The notes under the pieces are model-generated. The model ran no database searches. It saw only the letters and a list, made by a program, of their open reading frames with translations, and was not told where the DNA came from. A DNA stretch of 64,000 nucleotides from assembly GCF_034259205.1 (NCBI RefSeq), contig NZ_CP139487.1:1922001-1986000 (forward strand), in the 5' to 3' direction. The stretch is from Peredibacter starrii. Its GTDB lineage: Bacteria > Bdellovibrionota > Bacteriovoracia > Bacteriovoracales > Bacteriovoracaceae. The position numbers and the translations under genes are program-made. Below, one piece after another: positions 49,928 to 59,146 of the stretch. Each line of letters starts with the position of its first letter. The stretch's first letter is position 1.

Positions 49928-50644
49928 ATGAACTTGTCGACCTTTTTTGGGCTCCTATTTATTACCGGCGGATCTACCACCCTCGGCTCGTTGCCAGTTC
50001 TCTTTCATCATTACTTCAAAGAATCGCAATGGAACTGGTGGGAGAGTTTTGGGGGAGGAGTAATGGTGAGCGCCTCTTTCTTTTCTTTGTTGTATCCGGC
50101 CTATGAGATGGGTGGAGTTAAAGCTCTACCTATTGGTATGCTTTGTGGCTTCGCTTTTATTTTCTTCATGGCCTATCTCATTAAAAGACTCACTCAGAAC
50201 ATTCATCATCAAAGGGCCTTTCTCTTTGTGTTTGTGATGGGACTTCACAATATCCCCGAGGGACTTGCGGTAGGAGTAGACGTGGCGGCACTTGGGTGGA
50301 GAGAGTCTCTTCCTCTTACGGTTGCGATCTTTGTGCAGAATCTTCCCGAGGGGCTGGCGAGTTCTATGAGTTTCATTATTGCGGGATTCAGAGTGAAAGA
50401 AGCTCTGATTGCAAACGGAGTGACGGCCGTGATTGAGTCCCTCTCTGCATTTTTGGGACACAGTTTTGTCTCTGGATCCGTCTTAGGACTTCCATTCTTG
50501 CTCTCATTCTCCGGTGCTTGCATGTTGTCTGTGGTAGCGCGTGAAGCATGGGTGAAATATCAAAGTGCAGAAGCGGCAAGTATTTCCGTGTCCGGATTCG
50601 TGGTTGGGCTGTTTGTGTGCGGTGCTCTTGATTTACTTTTGTAA
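49928..50644 (+). CDS. ZIP-family divalent metal transporter
   Basis: A 238-residue protein from the ATG at 49928, chosen because of TTGGAGGT directly upstream; an earlier in-frame start has none. Eight hydrophobic helices with the two binuclear metal-site signatures FVMGLHNIPEGLAVGVDVAA (helix 4) and VAIFVQNLPEGLASSMSF (helix 5). The second site has Gln-Asn where many ZIPs have His, so metal preference may differ. It belongs to the GufA/ZupT branch and moves zinc or related ions into the cytoplasm. Confidence 0.88.
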   Translation: MNLSTFFGLLFITGGSTTLGSLPVLFHHYFKESQWNWWESFGGGVMVSASFFSLLYPAYEMGGVKALPIGMLCGFAFIFFMAYLIKRLTQNIHHQRAFLFVFVMGLHNIPEGLAVGVDVAALGWRESLPLTVAIFVQNLPEGLASSMSFIIAGFRVKEALIANGVTAVIESLSAFLGHSFVSGSVLGLPFLLSFSGACMLSVVAREAWVKYQSAEAASISVSGFVVGLFVCGALDLLL

Positions 50645-50725
50645 AGCGCGTCCGCATTGTGCACGTTTACATGTAAGAATTTGTTAATTTCTGGCCGTTT
50701 TTCTCGATATATTTTATCGGAGATT

Positions 50726-50741
50726 ACACTAAATCTAGTTA
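50726..50741. promoter_or_regulatory. NrdR-box-like site 1
   Basis: ACACTAAATCTAGTTA resembles the NrdR consensus (ACACwATATmTwGTGT). Site 2 lies 42 bp downstream, a whole number of helical turns. Confidence 0.5.
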
Positions 50742-50767
50742 TAAAAACCGTCAAAAAAATGTCGATA

Positions 50768-50783
50768 CCACTATATATAGATT
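50768..50783. promoter_or_regulatory. NrdR-box-like site 2
   Basis: CCACTATATATAGATT matches site 1 at 11 of 16 positions and contains the CACTATATATAG core of NrdR boxes. It ends 93 bp before nrdB. Confidence 0.5.
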
Positions 50784-50876
50784 TTTCGCTTTTCAAATGT
50801 CAGATCAACTACTACGCTTATTTTAAGACAGATAAAACAACACAACCACACACATCATGAAGAAGGAGCTGGGGTT

Positions 50877-51869
50877 ATGAGCGCAAGCACGGAGCTTTTA
50901 CTTAAAGAAACAACTGATCGTTTTGTACTTTTCCCGATCAAGTACCACGACATCTGGGACATGTACAAAAAGGCAATGGCAAGTTTTTGGACTGCCGAGG
51001 AAATCGATCTTTATTCCGATCTAAATGATTGGGAAAATCTGAATGAGCAAGAGCGTCACTACATTTCGCATATCCTAGCGTTCTTCTCTGCGTCAGACGG
51101 GATCGTTAACGAGAACCTTGCCCTTCGTTTTTATAACGACGTTCAGATTCCAGAAGCTCGTTCTTTTTACGGCTTCCAGATCGCGATGGAAAACATCCAC
51201 GCTGAAACATACGGTCTACTAATTGATACATATATTAAAGATCCTAAGAAGAAGGACTACCTTTTCAAGGCGATCGACAATATCCCATGTATTAAGAAGA
51301 AAGCTGACTGGGCCATGAAGTGGATCTACGGAAACGGTTCATTTGCTGAAAGACTTGTTGCTTTCGCTGCCATCGAAGGAATTTTCTTCTCTGGTTCATT
51401 CTGTTCAATCTTCTGGTTAAAGAAGCGCGGCCTTATGCCGGGTCTGACTTTCTCAAACGAGCTTATCTCTCGTGATGAAGGTCTACACACTGACTTCGCT
51501 TGTCTTCTATACAGAAACTATATTCAAGATAAGCCATCTGAAGCACGCATCCGTGAGCTAATCACTGAAGCAGTAAACTTCGAGTGTGAGTTCATCACTG
51601 AAGCTCTTCCGGTTTCTCTAATCGGTATGAACGCTGACATGATGAAAGAGTACATTAAATTTGTTGCCGACCGTCTTATGAGACAGCTTGGTTACTCTGA
51701 TGTGTACGGTGCTAAGAACCCATTCGATTGGATGGAGCTCATTTCTATGCAAGGTAAAACTAACTTTTTCGAGAGAAAAGTTTCTGAATATCAAAAAGCT
51801 GGTGTTGTTAACTCGACAAAAGAAGCTGCTGGTTCGAACTTCGCTTTCTCAACTGATATGGATTTTTAA
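50877..51869 (+). CDS. nrdB: Class Ia ribonucleotide reductase, small subunit
   Basis: A 330-residue beta subunit holding the di-iron tyrosyl radical. Ligand-bearing helices are visible: [40 protein letters not shown] and [21 protein letters not shown]. The C-terminus [10 protein letters not shown] is the peptide that docks on NrdA. Strong ribosome site AAGAAGGAG. It precedes nrdA by nine bases, the reverse of the enterobacterial order. Two NrdR-like boxes lie upstream, suggesting repression by NrdR-ATP/dATP. Confidence 0.95.
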   Translation: MSASTELLLKETTDRFVLFPIKYHDIWDMYKKAMASFWTAEEIDLYSDLNDWENLNEQERHYISHILAFFSASDGIVNENLALRFYNDVQIPEARSFYGFQIAMENIHAETYGLLIDTYIKDPKKKDYLFKAIDNIPCIKKKADWAMKWIYGNGSFAERLVAFAAIEGIFFSGSFCSIFWLKKRGLMPGLTFSNELISRDEGLHTDFACLLYRNYIQDKPSEARIRELITEAVNFECEFITEALPVSLIGMNADMMKEYIKFVADRLMRQLGYSDVYGAKNPFDWMELISMQGKTNFFERKVSEYQKAGVVNSTKEAAGSNFAFSTDMDF

Positions 51870-51878
51870 GGAGTAGTC

Positions 51879-54227
51879 ATGTTTGTTACAACACGTTCAG
51901 GGAAAAAAGAACCCGTACAATTTGATAAAATCACTCACCGTATTTCTCAGTTAACATATAACTTAGATCCAAAATACGTTGATTCTGTTCAAGTAGCTAA
52001 GCGTACGATCAATGGATTGTTTGATGGTATTACGACTGATGAACTAGATAATCTTTCAGCTGAAGTTTCTGCTTATATGACTTCAGTTCACCCGGACTAC
52101 GCTCGTCTTGCTGGCCGTATTGCTGTAGCGAACCTTCACCGTTCGACTTCAGATTCATTCATGGAGACTTTCGAGACTCTTTATAACTACACGAATGAAT
52201 TCACTGGCGAGAAGCAACCACTTATCTCTGACGAGATCTTTGATTTCGCTCGTGAGCACAAGAACAGAATTTCTGCTGAAATCGCTTACTCTCGTGACTT
52301 CGAGTTCGATTATTTCGGATTCAAGACTCTTGAGAAGTCTTATCTTTTAAAAGTTAACGGTAAAATCGTTGAGCGCCCTCAGCACTTGTTCATGCGCGTG
52401 GCCCTAGGAGTACAAGTTGGAAACATTGAAGAAGCTATCAAAACGTATCACCTTATCTCTGAAGGTTTCTTTACGCATGCTTCTCCTACTTTGTTTAATG
52501 CCGGTACTAATAAGCCGCAAATGTCGTCATGCTTCCTGGTAGCAGCGAAGGACGATTCAATCGAAGGTATTTACGAAACACTTAAGCAGTGTGCTCTTAT
52601 TTCACAATCTGCTGGTGGTATCGGTCTATCGATCCACAATATCCGCGCGAAAGGTTCATTCATCCGCGGAACAAACGGTACATCTAACGGTATCGTTCCT
52701 ATGCTTCGCGTGTTCAACGATACTGCTCGTTACGTTGATCAGGGCGGCGGGAAACGTAAAGGTGCTTTCGCCATCTATCTTGAGCCTTGGCACGCTGATA
52801 TCGAAGACTTCATTGAACTTCGTAAGAACCACGGTAAAGAAGAGCTACGTGCTCGTGACCTTTTCTACGCTCTATGGATCAACGATCTATTCATGCAACG
52901 AGTGGAAGCGGACGCTGACTGGACTCTTATGTGTCCAAACAAGTCACCAGGTCTGGCCGACGTTCATGGTAAAGAGTTCGCAGCTCTTTATGAGAAATAT
53001 GAGAAAGAAGGCCGCGGTCTTAAAGTTGTTAAAGCTCGTGACCTTTGGTTCAAAGTTATCTCATCTCAAATTGAAACTGGTATGCCGTTCATGCTTTACA
53101 AAGATGCAGCGAACGAGAAATCAAACCAGAAGAACCTTGGTACAATCAAGTCTTCTAACCTTTGTACAGAAATCATGCAGTACACTTCTGAGAAAGAAAT
53201 TGCTGTATGTAACCTTGCTTCGATCGCTCTTCCTAAGTTCGTTGTGGATGGCGAATATGATCACAAGAAACTTTACGAAGTTACTTACCAAGCAACTCGT
53301 AACTTGAACCGTATCATCGATCTTAACTACTACCCAGTAGAAGAAGCTCGTTACTCGAACATGAAAAACCGTCCAATCGGTCTAGGTGTTCAGGGTCTGG
53401 CAGATACGTTCTTCAAAATGAGAATGTCGTTTGATTCGGCCGCTGCTCGCGAGCTTAACAAGCAAATTTTCGAAACAATCTACTTCGCGGCACTTTCAGC
53501 TTCTGCTGATCTTGCTAAAGAGCACGGTCACTACGATTCGTACGAAGGTTCACCAATCTCTCAAGGTATCCTTCAGCACGATATGTGGGGTGTAACTCCA
53601 TCTAACCGTTGGGACTGGACAACTCTAAGAGCGAAAATTAAGCAGTACGGTGTTCGTAACTCACTTCTTATGGCACCTATGCCGACTGCTTCAACGTCTC
53701 AGATCCTCGGTAATAACGAGTGTATCGAGCCGGTAACTTCTAACATCTATACTCGTCGAGTTCTTTCTGGTGAGTTCGCTATGGTGAATAAACATCTTGT
53801 GAAAGATCTTATTCAGCTTGGACTCTGGAATGAAGAGATGAAGGACCGTATCATCGCTCACAATGGATCGGTTCAGTACATTCCAGAGATTCCAGCTGAT
53901 CTTAAAGAGCTTTACAGAACAGTATGGGAAATTAAGCAGAAGTCGATCCTTGAGATGGCCGCTGACCGTGGTGCTTACATCGATCAATCTCAATCGCTTA
54001 ACATCCACATGGAAGATACTAACTTTGGTAAGCTTTCTTCACTTCACTTTGCTGCGTGGAAGCTTGGCCTTAAGACTGGTATGTACTATCTTAGAACTCG
54101 TCCAGCAGTGGACGCGATTAAGTTCACAATTAAAGAAACTGCAAAAACAGCAACAGCTGCTGATCAACAGGCTGCAATGGTTTGTTCTCTGGACAACCCA
54201 GAAGCATGTGTTAGCTGCGGTAGCTAG
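51879..54227 (+). CDS. nrdA: Class Ia ribonucleotide reductase, large subunit
   Basis: A 782-residue alpha subunit. An N-terminal ATP-cone (residues 1-90, opening [20 protein letters not shown]) senses ATP/dATP. The catalytic barrel has the active-site cysteine in [20 protein letters not shown], and [20 protein letters not shown] with the redox cysteine. The C-terminal tail EACVSCGS carries the CxxC that accepts electrons from thioredoxin or glutaredoxin. It reduces ribonucleoside diphosphates aerobically, needed for rapid genome replication during growth in prey. Ribosome site AAGGAG. Confidence 0.96.
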   Translation: MFVTTRSGKKEPVQFDKITHRISQLTYNLDPKYVDSVQVAKRTINGLFDGITTDELDNLSAEVSAYMTSVHPDYARLAGRIAVANLHRSTSDSFMETFETLYNYTNEFTGEKQPLISDEIFDFAREHKNRISAEIAYSRDFEFDYFGFKTLEKSYLLKVNGKIVERPQHLFMRVALGVQVGNIEEAIKTYHLISEGFFTHASPTLFNAGTNKPQMSSCFLVAAKDDSIEGIYETLKQCALISQSAGGIGLSIHNIRAKGSFIRGTNGTSNGIVPMLRVFNDTARYVDQGGGKRKGAFAIYLEPWHADIEDFIELRKNHGKEELRARDLFYALWINDLFMQRVEADADWTLMCPNKSPGLADVHGKEFAALYEKYEKEGRGLKVVKARDLWFKVISSQIETGMPFMLYKDAANEKSNQKNLGTIKSSNLCTEIMQYTSEKEIAVCNLASIALPKFVVDGEYDHKKLYEVTYQATRNLNRIIDLNYYPVEEARYSNMKNRPIGLGVQGLADTFFKMRMSFDSAAARELNKQIFETIYFAALSASADLAKEHGHYDSYEGSPISQGILQHDMWGVTPSNRWDWTTLRAKIKQYGVRNSLLMAPMPTASTSQILGNNECIEPVTSNIYTRRVLSGEFAMVNKHLVKDLIQLGLWNEEMKDRIIAHNGSVQYIPEIPADLKELYRTVWEIKQKSILEMAADRGAYIDQSQSLNIHMEDTNFGKLSSLHFAAWKLGLKTGMYYLRTRPAVDAIKFTIKETAKTATAADQQAAMVCSLDNPEACVSCGS

Positions 54228-54242
54228 GTTTTTTCTGTCAGG

Positions 54243-54277
54243 GGCCTCTCACAACGGGATGTTGTGGGGGGCCTTTT
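54243..54277 (+). terminator. Terminator of nrdBA
   Basis: GGCCTCTCACAAC and GTTGTGGGGGGCC pair (with mismatches in the middle) around GGGAT, followed by TTTT. Confidence 0.85.
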
Positions 54278-54293
54278 CTCGTTTTGAGGTCAT

Positions 54294-54641
54294 ATGAAAT
54301 TTCTTTTTGGTCTTTTGTTCTCTTTCTCTGCTTTTGCCGCTGTTCCGGGCTACGAGATTGCTTTCGAAATTGAAGGCAAGGCCGTGACTAAAACCGCTGG
54401 CAAAATTCGTATTAAAGAAGGCGAGACAGGTGCCATTTCCTATAAAGGAACTGAACTGCAAGTAACCAGCAAAGAAGGAGAAGTGCAGGGACACAAGGGA
54501 ATCATGGTGGGTTTTGTTGTGAAACAGAAGAAGGACGTGATTTCAACTCCACAACTTCTTGTGGATGAAAAAGAAGAGGCGCAAATCTCAATCGATGATG
54601 CGATTTCTTTAAAAGTTTCTGCAACTCGAATCAGTCTTTAA
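54294..54641 (+). CDS. Small exported beta-rich protein, unknown
   Basis: A 115-residue protein with signal peptide FLFGLLFSFSAFAAVP and a mature domain of short strands (YEIAFEIEGKAVTKTAGKIR, GIMVGFVVKQKKDVI). No recognised family. It starts just after the nrdBA terminator, with GAGGTCAT before the ATG. Shares four bases (TTAA) with the convergent gene. Confidence 0.7.
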   Translation: MKFLFGLLFSFSAFAAVPGYEIAFEIEGKAVTKTAGKIRIKEGETGAISYKGTELQVTSKEGEVQGHKGIMVGFVVKQKKDVISTPQLLVDEKEEAQISIDDAISLKVSATRISL

Positions 54642-55474
54642 TAGTTGATGTTGTAACCCATCTCAGGACGTCTAAGTTCCTGAGAGAGATTCTGGGTGTT
54701 TTCCGGAATCGGTTGATGAGGGGTCACCGGGAAAACATACCCCTTACGTGTCTTTCTGAATCTGATCGCCTCTCGATTTTCCAAAGTCTTCACATCAATC
54801 CCACGACGACGAATTTCCGCCATGGCGTCTCGAAGTTCAAGCACCAGACCTTTTGAATAGATATTGAGACCAGTGATGTCCGTGTGAAATGAAACTCCAC
54901 CTGGGCGAAGCACTCGCATGATTTCGTTAAAAAGCTCAAACTTGTACTTAATCTGGGTGATGGTGTCCTCGCTAAAAATCAGATCGAACTTATTATCGTC
55001 ATATGGAATGCGAGCACCAAAATCCAGGTCCTGAAAAACCACATAGGGCAGATCAATCTCTTCAACTTCTTGCTTATTAAAAATCTCAAACTTCAGGGCC
55101 GTGAGGATAAAACTCTCTCGGCGATAGAAGGCACGGGTCTTCTCACGGTTTAAAGCGTAGAACTCCACTTCTGGAAATTGTTTTTTTAGTTCCATCAGAA
55201 TGCGGCCATCTCCCGCTTCAATTTCCATCACACGAGTCTTTTCACCCGCCAGACGATTCTTCTCATAGGTCTCTTGAATGAGGTCTTGAAGACGATAGGG
55301 CGAGATCTTTTTATTGTACTCGTTTAATGAATAGGAGCGGGTCTCAGCGTCCTGAAGATTTTTGTATTGATCCCAGTTTACGGTCTGAACTTCCGTGTCT
55401 GTTTGAAAATACAACGACAGACAAAGGCCAACGATAATGCACGAAATGATGAAGAGAATGTTTCTTAAACCCAT
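54638..55474 (-). CDS. Membrane-anchored SAM-dependent methyltransferase-like protein
   Basis: A 278-residue protein with one N-terminal helix (LFIISCIIVGLCLSLYF), so anchored to the inner membrane. The catalytic domain reads as class I: VMEIEAGDGRILMELKKQFP in place of the usual E/D-x-G-x-G-x-G, then FQDLDFGARIPYDDNKFDLIFSEDT, MRVLRPGGVSFHTD. The glycine motif is altered (EAGDGRI), but the post-motif elements are typical. Substrate unknown. It follows the serine protease gene with a 6-bp gap. Confidence 0.75.
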   Translation of the reverse strand: MGLRNILFIISCIIVGLCLSLYFQTDTEVQTVNWDQYKNLQDAETRSYSLNEYNKKISPYRLQDLIQETYEKNRLAGEKTRVMEIEAGDGRILMELKKQFPEVEFYALNREKTRAFYRRESFILTALKFEIFNKQEVEEIDLPYVVFQDLDFGARIPYDDNKFDLIFSEDTITQIKYKFELFNEIMRVLRPGGVSFHTDITGLNIYSKGLVLELRDAMAEIRRRGIDVKTLENREAIRFRKTRKGYVFPVTPHQPIPENTQNLSQELRRPEMGYNINY

Positions 55475-55480
55475 TAGGGA

Positions 55481-56386
55481 CTATTCAACCACAGAACGGT
55501 TGAACTTCTCAAGAGTTTCCGGATCATCTTGAAGGGCCCTGCGAATAAGTGAGATCACAATATCTGTCGGAGTGGCGATGTTGTAGACATAATTAGTAAA
55601 CTGAGAAATTTTAAAGTTCGTTTCTTGCTTAACCACACCAATTACGAGTCCTTCTTCATTAATCAGTGCGCCACCAGAATTTCCTGAGCGAATGGGTGCC
55701 CAAAACTTGAAGCGATTAATTTCTCGCTCAATCCCGCGACCCTGAGAAATGTGAATGCCCCAGCCGCCAGAGTTACCGATCGCCGTCATGACTTCGTGAT
55801 CATTGTTAGTAGGGAAATAGCTCGCTTTAAGTTTTAATGCTGGGCCATCGGCCAGAGAGATTTGGATTTTTTCCGAAGCACAGAAAAGACACGCTTTTTT
55901 TGAGATCGTGAGTGGTTTAATCTCAATCAGGCACACATCCTGAAAGGCGCTACAGTAGTGGACCTTCTTACAGTCAAAGGTGTGGCCTTCGTTGTTTTTA
56001 ATCTGAAAGTCGGCACACTCAGTTGTGTTTTTAAACTCCATGTTCAGCACATGGGCATTAGTGAGCACCAGGCTTTCGCCGATACTAAAAGCAGTGCCGC
56101 GCCGGCCATCATTTGCGGGATGTTCACTCTCAGGAATCATTTGAAAAACCGGCATGGAGAGTCGTTTAAATTCCTCGTATTGTTCTAAGGGAAGTGTGAT
56201 TCTTGTTCCGTTTCTTTTGAATCTGCCAACTTCATCGTAGCTTGTGGCCTTAACGGACACGGTGCCATCGTCATTCATCTGCGCTTTTTCAAAAATGTTC
56301 AAATTCGGATACACGATACGAGGAGGAACCACGGAACGTGCAAAGAGGGCGCCAGAGATGAGGATCAGGAGCATAAATAATTTCAT
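55481..56386 (-). CDS. Secreted trypsin-like serine protease
   Basis: A 301-residue protein with signal peptide KLFMLLILISGALFARS. The triad is complete: His112 in SLVLTNAHVLNME, Asp150 in CSAFQDVCLIEIKP, Ser237 in PIRSGNSGGALINEEG. Four or more cysteines are present (123, 139, 145, 152, 166, 169). It resembles other exported proteases of Bdellovibrionota, and the N-terminal fragment at the left edge of the window is a relative by fold. Likely acts in the periplasm, outside, or in the prey. Confidence 0.88.
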   Translation of the reverse strand: MKLFMLLILISGALFARSVVPPRIVYPNLNIFEKAQMNDDGTVSVKATSYDEVGRFKRNGTRITLPLEQYEEFKRLSMPVFQMIPESEHPANDGRRGTAFSIGESLVLTNAHVLNMEFKNTTECADFQIKNNEGHTFDCKKVHYCSAFQDVCLIEIKPLTISKKACLFCASEKIQISLADGPALKLKASYFPTNNDHEVMTAIGNSGGWGIHISQGRGIEREINRFKFWAPIRSGNSGGALINEEGLVIGVVKQETNFKISQFTNYVYNIATPTDIVISLIRRALQDDPETLEKFNRSVVE

Positions 56387-56479
56387 TAGGGAGATTGTAG
56401 GACCATTTCAAATGCAGGGGGCGGGTCTTGTAAAGGTTTTACGGAAGGACTAATATCAAGGGCTTAAGGAGTCATTTTC

Positions 56480-56920
56480 ATGAAGTTAATCGTTTGTTTG
56501 TTCTTAATGCTTTTTAATATCACTGCATTCGCGAACCAATTAGGCGTTGGTGTTTCAATCGGAAACCCTACAGGACTAAATGGTAAGTACTGGCTCGACG
56601 AAAAAACTGCCATCGATGGTGGTTTCGGGATGTCGCTTGGGAAGAACACTGATGTGAGCATTCACTCAGATTACCTTCTGCATAAGGAAGGGGCCTTTTT
56701 CTTTAACGATGTTCATCCGTTGGATCTTTATTACGGTCTTGGTGCTCGTATGGAATTTGAAGACGACATTAATTTAGGTGTTCGTATTCCGGTGGGCCTC
56801 GCTCACAGAGTAGAGAACAAGAGAGCTGATGTTTTCGCGGAAGTAGCTCCCATTATTGATTTCGTAACATCGACTGGGCTTGAGCTTCATCTCTTGTTCG
56901 GCGGGCGTTATTACTTTTAG
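56480..56920 (+). CDS. Small outer-membrane beta-barrel-like protein
   Basis: A 146-residue protein with signal peptide KLIVCLFLMLFNITAFAN followed by LGVGVSIGNPTGLNGKYWL, DGGFGMSLG, LYYGLGARMEF and a terminal strand LLFGGRYYF ending in Phe. The alternating pattern suggests an eight-strand barrel, similar to DUF3996-like proteins. Ribosome site TAAGGAG. Function unknown. Confidence 0.7.
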   Translation: MKLIVCLFLMLFNITAFANQLGVGVSIGNPTGLNGKYWLDEKTAIDGGFGMSLGKNTDVSIHSDYLLHKEGAFFFNDVHPLDLYYGLGARMEFEDDINLGVRIPVGLAHRVENKRADVFAEVAPIIDFVTSTGLELHLLFGGRYYF

Positions 56921-56991
56921 TTATAGGGCCATAGAAATTATCAATTTTCTTAAAAAACCTTACTGTGCGATAAACTCGGCAAGGAGATTTT

Positions 56992-57102
56992 ATGAAAATC
57001 GTATTCGCTCTCTTATTAGTATTAAGTGCCCAACTTTCTTTCGCTCAAACTCATGAGGAAGATGAAGTACAACCAGTAAGAATCATCAGAGAATTAAGAT
57101 AA
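56992..57102 (+). CDS. Secreted 36-residue micropeptide precursor
   Basis: The frame begins with an excellent ribosome site (AAGGAGATTTT then ATG). The product is a clean signal peptide MKIVFALLLVLSAQLSFA followed by only 18 mature residues, QTHEEDEVQPVRIIRELR: an acidic half and a basic half. It is followed by a strong hairpin terminator. Promoter-to-terminator organisation suggests a real gene. The role is unknown: signal, envelope micropeptide or toxin component. Confidence 0.65.
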   Translation: MKIVFALLLVLSAQLSFAQTHEEDEVQPVRIIRELR

Positions 57103-57104
57103 TG

Positions 57105-57130
57105 AAGGGGCCCTTGCGCCCCTTTCTTAT
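57105..57130. terminator. Hairpin terminator of the micropeptide gene
   Basis: AAGGGGC and GCCCCTT pair around six bases, then TCTTAT. It lies between convergent genes and can serve both. Confidence 0.75.
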
Positions 57131-57687
57131 TGGACCAGAATTTTTTGTTTGATTGATGCTTTCTTGCCGTTAATTTCAGTGATCCGCAGTTCTCCGCCAA
57201 GATTTTTCTCGACCGGATTTTTATTCATTGGATTTAACTGAACTCGATAGTCTGCCTCGAATTTAACTTTCGCATTTTTTCCAGTTAAGTGACCAGCACG
57301 CATTTCCAGATTCAGAATTGGCTTGGCCTCAAGCATGGCGGTTATTTTATTTTGGCTTTCGACCTTGCTGTAAGACTGAATGTTTCGAAGATCGAGTGAT
57401 GCAGGGAAGGTCTGGAACACTTTTGGTTTGATAGTTCCTTGAATGTCGCACCCGTCTTTAAACTTATAAGTGACGCTGGCCTCTTCTTTCATCGTGAGGA
57501 CATTCATCCAATTAATCTTTGTTTTGTCGCAGCCATCCACTCGGAACTTTTCTGTTCCTTTAGGACGTGTCTTACTCGCGCCGGCAATCAAAGGGCGGAT
57601 AAGTTCTTGAATAGAGCGTTTGGCATCCTCAACTTCCGTTGAGGCCATTAAGGAATTAGAAATAAGTAAAATGATCAGGAATTTCAT
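57127..57687 (-). CDS. Exported protein, unknown
   Basis: A 186-residue protein with signal peptide KFLIILLISNSLMAS. Two cysteines (VDGCDKTKINW and FKDGCDIQGTIKP) could form a disulphide. The rest is beta-rich (RNIQSYSKVESQNKITAMLE, LGGELRITEINGKKASIKQK). No recognised family; probably periplasmic. Confidence 0.7.
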   Translation of the reverse strand: MKFLIILLISNSLMASTEVEDAKRSIQELIRPLIAGASKTRPKGTEKFRVDGCDKTKINWMNVLTMKEEASVTYKFKDGCDIQGTIKPKVFQTFPASLDLRNIQSYSKVESQNKITAMLEAKPILNLEMRAGHLTGKNAKVKFEADYRVQLNPMNKNPVEKNLGGELRITEINGKKASIKQKILVQ

Positions 57688-57775
57688 GTAACCTCATATA
57701 TTTAGCTAATATTTATTGTATGACATGAGGAATTTTTTGATAAAATATTTTTTTGAAAGAACCGATCGGATAAGT

Positions 57776-58489
57776 ATGGAAGAAGATGTTCTCAAAGGAA
57801 AGACCCTATTAGTTGTGGATGACGAAGTTGATCTTCGAGACATCGTTGCCTCTGAACTTGAGTTCATGGGTGCGAAGGTGTTTCAGGCCGAAAATATTCT
57901 CTCGGCCCAAAGGGTGCTTGCATCTCATAAGATTGATCTCATTATCTCCGACATTCGTATGCCTGGTGGGACCGGAGTGGATCTGCTCGACGTCGTGAAG
58001 GCAAAAGATGTGCAGGTTCCACCTGTGATCTTGATTACAGGGTTTGCCGATATCACGAATGAAGATGCTTTCGATAAGGGTGCTGAGGCCCTCTTAAATA
58101 AACCATTCAAGCTTGATGATCTGATTAAAATGGCCGTGAGGTACACTTCTCCAGTTGAAGAACGTTTTAATCACGGAACAATTGAGACCCGAAAAGAAGT
58201 TAAACCGATCAATGGCGAGCTTAAAATTGGCCGTGGTGGTGTTTCACTTAAACTCGATACTCATGGAACTAAGTATGAGATCGGGGAAGTGGTGAGATTC
58301 AATTTCACTTACGGGGATAAGTCATTTACTGGCGAAGGCATCTGTCGTTGGTTTAAACCAACGGATCAAGGTGCACAAAAGGCCACAATGGGTGTGGAAT
58401 TCCTGCACCTGACTCCAGAGACATTAGACCATTTCAAAGACTACTTTGAAGACAGTAAGGTCGTTCCTTACATTCCTTCGTTCTCTTAA
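57776..58489 (+). CDS. Response regulator with a PilZ-like output domain
   Basis: 237 residues from the ATG at 57776; earlier in-frame starts at 57716 (TTG) and 57725 (ATG) lack a ribosome site. Receiver domain (about 8-120): TLLVVDDEVDL, phospho-acceptor in LIISDIRMPGGTGVDLL, VILITGFAD, NKPFKLDDL. The C-terminal PilZ-like domain (about 130-225) has VSLKL, EVVRFNFTY and MGVEFLHLTPE. The c-di-GMP residues are not intact: the R-x3-R box is R-x3-K and the D-x-S-x-x-G box reads KIGRGG. It may act without c-di-GMP. Confidence 0.85.
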   Translation: MEEDVLKGKTLLVVDDEVDLRDIVASELEFMGAKVFQAENILSAQRVLASHKIDLIISDIRMPGGTGVDLLDVVKAKDVQVPPVILITGFADITNEDAFDKGAEALLNKPFKLDDLIKMAVRYTSPVEERFNHGTIETRKEVKPINGELKIGRGGVSLKLDTHGTKYEIGEVVRFNFTYGDKSFTGEGICRWFKPTDQGAQKATMGVEFLHLTPETLDHFKDYFEDSKVVPYIPSFS

Positions 58490-59034
58490 TCTCTCAACCA
58501 ATGACATGTGTATCCACCGGGATTCTTTTTTAAGTAATCCTGGTGGTATTCTTCGGCCGGATAGAATTTTGAGGCAGGAATGACTTGAGTCACGATCGGA
58601 CGTGGCCACTTCTTAGAAGCATTCACTTTCGCGATAGTTTCTTCAGCAAATTGTTTCTGTTCAGGAGAGTGATAGAAAATCGCTGAACGGTATTGTGTAC
58701 CCTTGTCATTACCTTGTTGGTTCAAAGTTGTTGGATCGTGAAGACGGAAGAAATAGCCAAGTAAATCAGCATAAGAAAGTTTATTGGCATCGAATTCCAC
58801 TTCGATCGATTCAGCGTGATTTGTCGTTCCGAGTTTTACGATATTGTAGTTAGGATTATCCACAGTCCCGCCCGTGTAACCGACCGTTGTATTGGTTACC
58901 CCAGGAATGGCACGAATAATCTCTTCCACGCCCCAAAAACATCCACCAGCAAGAGTTGCGATTTCTTTTTTCATGGTCTTTGCTCCTACAGTAGTCCACA
59001 TCATGACAGATAATAAAAGTGCTAGTACTTTCAT
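58486..59034 (-). CDS. msrA: Exported peptide methionine sulfoxide reductase A
   Basis: 182 residues from the ATG at 59034, which follows GAGGTTTTT and opens a signal peptide KVLALLLSVMMWTTVGAK. The catalytic Cys lies in TLAGGCFWGVEE; EV(E)FD, YFFRLHDPTTLNQQGND and GTQYRSAIFYH are the other MsrA landmarks. It reduces methionine-S-sulfoxide in proteins. The signal peptide places it in the periplasm, unlike the usual cytoplasmic enzyme. Its stop shares four bases with the receiver-PilZ gene. Confidence 0.92.
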   Translation of the reverse strand: MKVLALLLSVMMWTTVGAKTMKKEIATLAGGCFWGVEEIIRAIPGVTNTTVGYTGGTVDNPNYNIVKLGTTNHAESIEVEFDANKLSYADLLGYFFRLHDPTTLNQQGNDKGTQYRSAIFYHSPEQKQFAEETIAKVNASKKWPRPIVTQVIPASKFYPAEEYHQDYLKKNPGGYTCHWLRD

Positions 59035-59112
59035 AAAAACCTCATGGATCAATAATACGCCTCAAAAAGAGAATTGGCTTCCATAAACCATCACACTCAG
59101 GTATTAACAATC

Positions 59113-59140
59113 TCGACTCATATCCAAACTTTGTTACAAT
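59113..59140 (+). promoter_or_regulatory. Possible leaderless promoter of the m5C methyltransferase gene
   Basis: TCGACT (59113-59118), 16 bp, TACAAT (59135-59140), six bases to the ATG at 59147. The -10 matches five of six; the -35 is weak. No ribosome site lies before the ATG. Confidence 0.4.
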
Positions 59141-59146
59141 GATTTT

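Noticed and set aside
50660-50675. Third copy of the leader core (TGCACGTTT) upstream of nrdB
   Set aside because: Only nine bases match and there is no enclosing stem or GTTGGACGTTA segment.
50657-50860. 67-residue frame in the nrdB upstream region
   Set aside because: It covers both NrdR-like boxes, has no ribosome site and no protein features.
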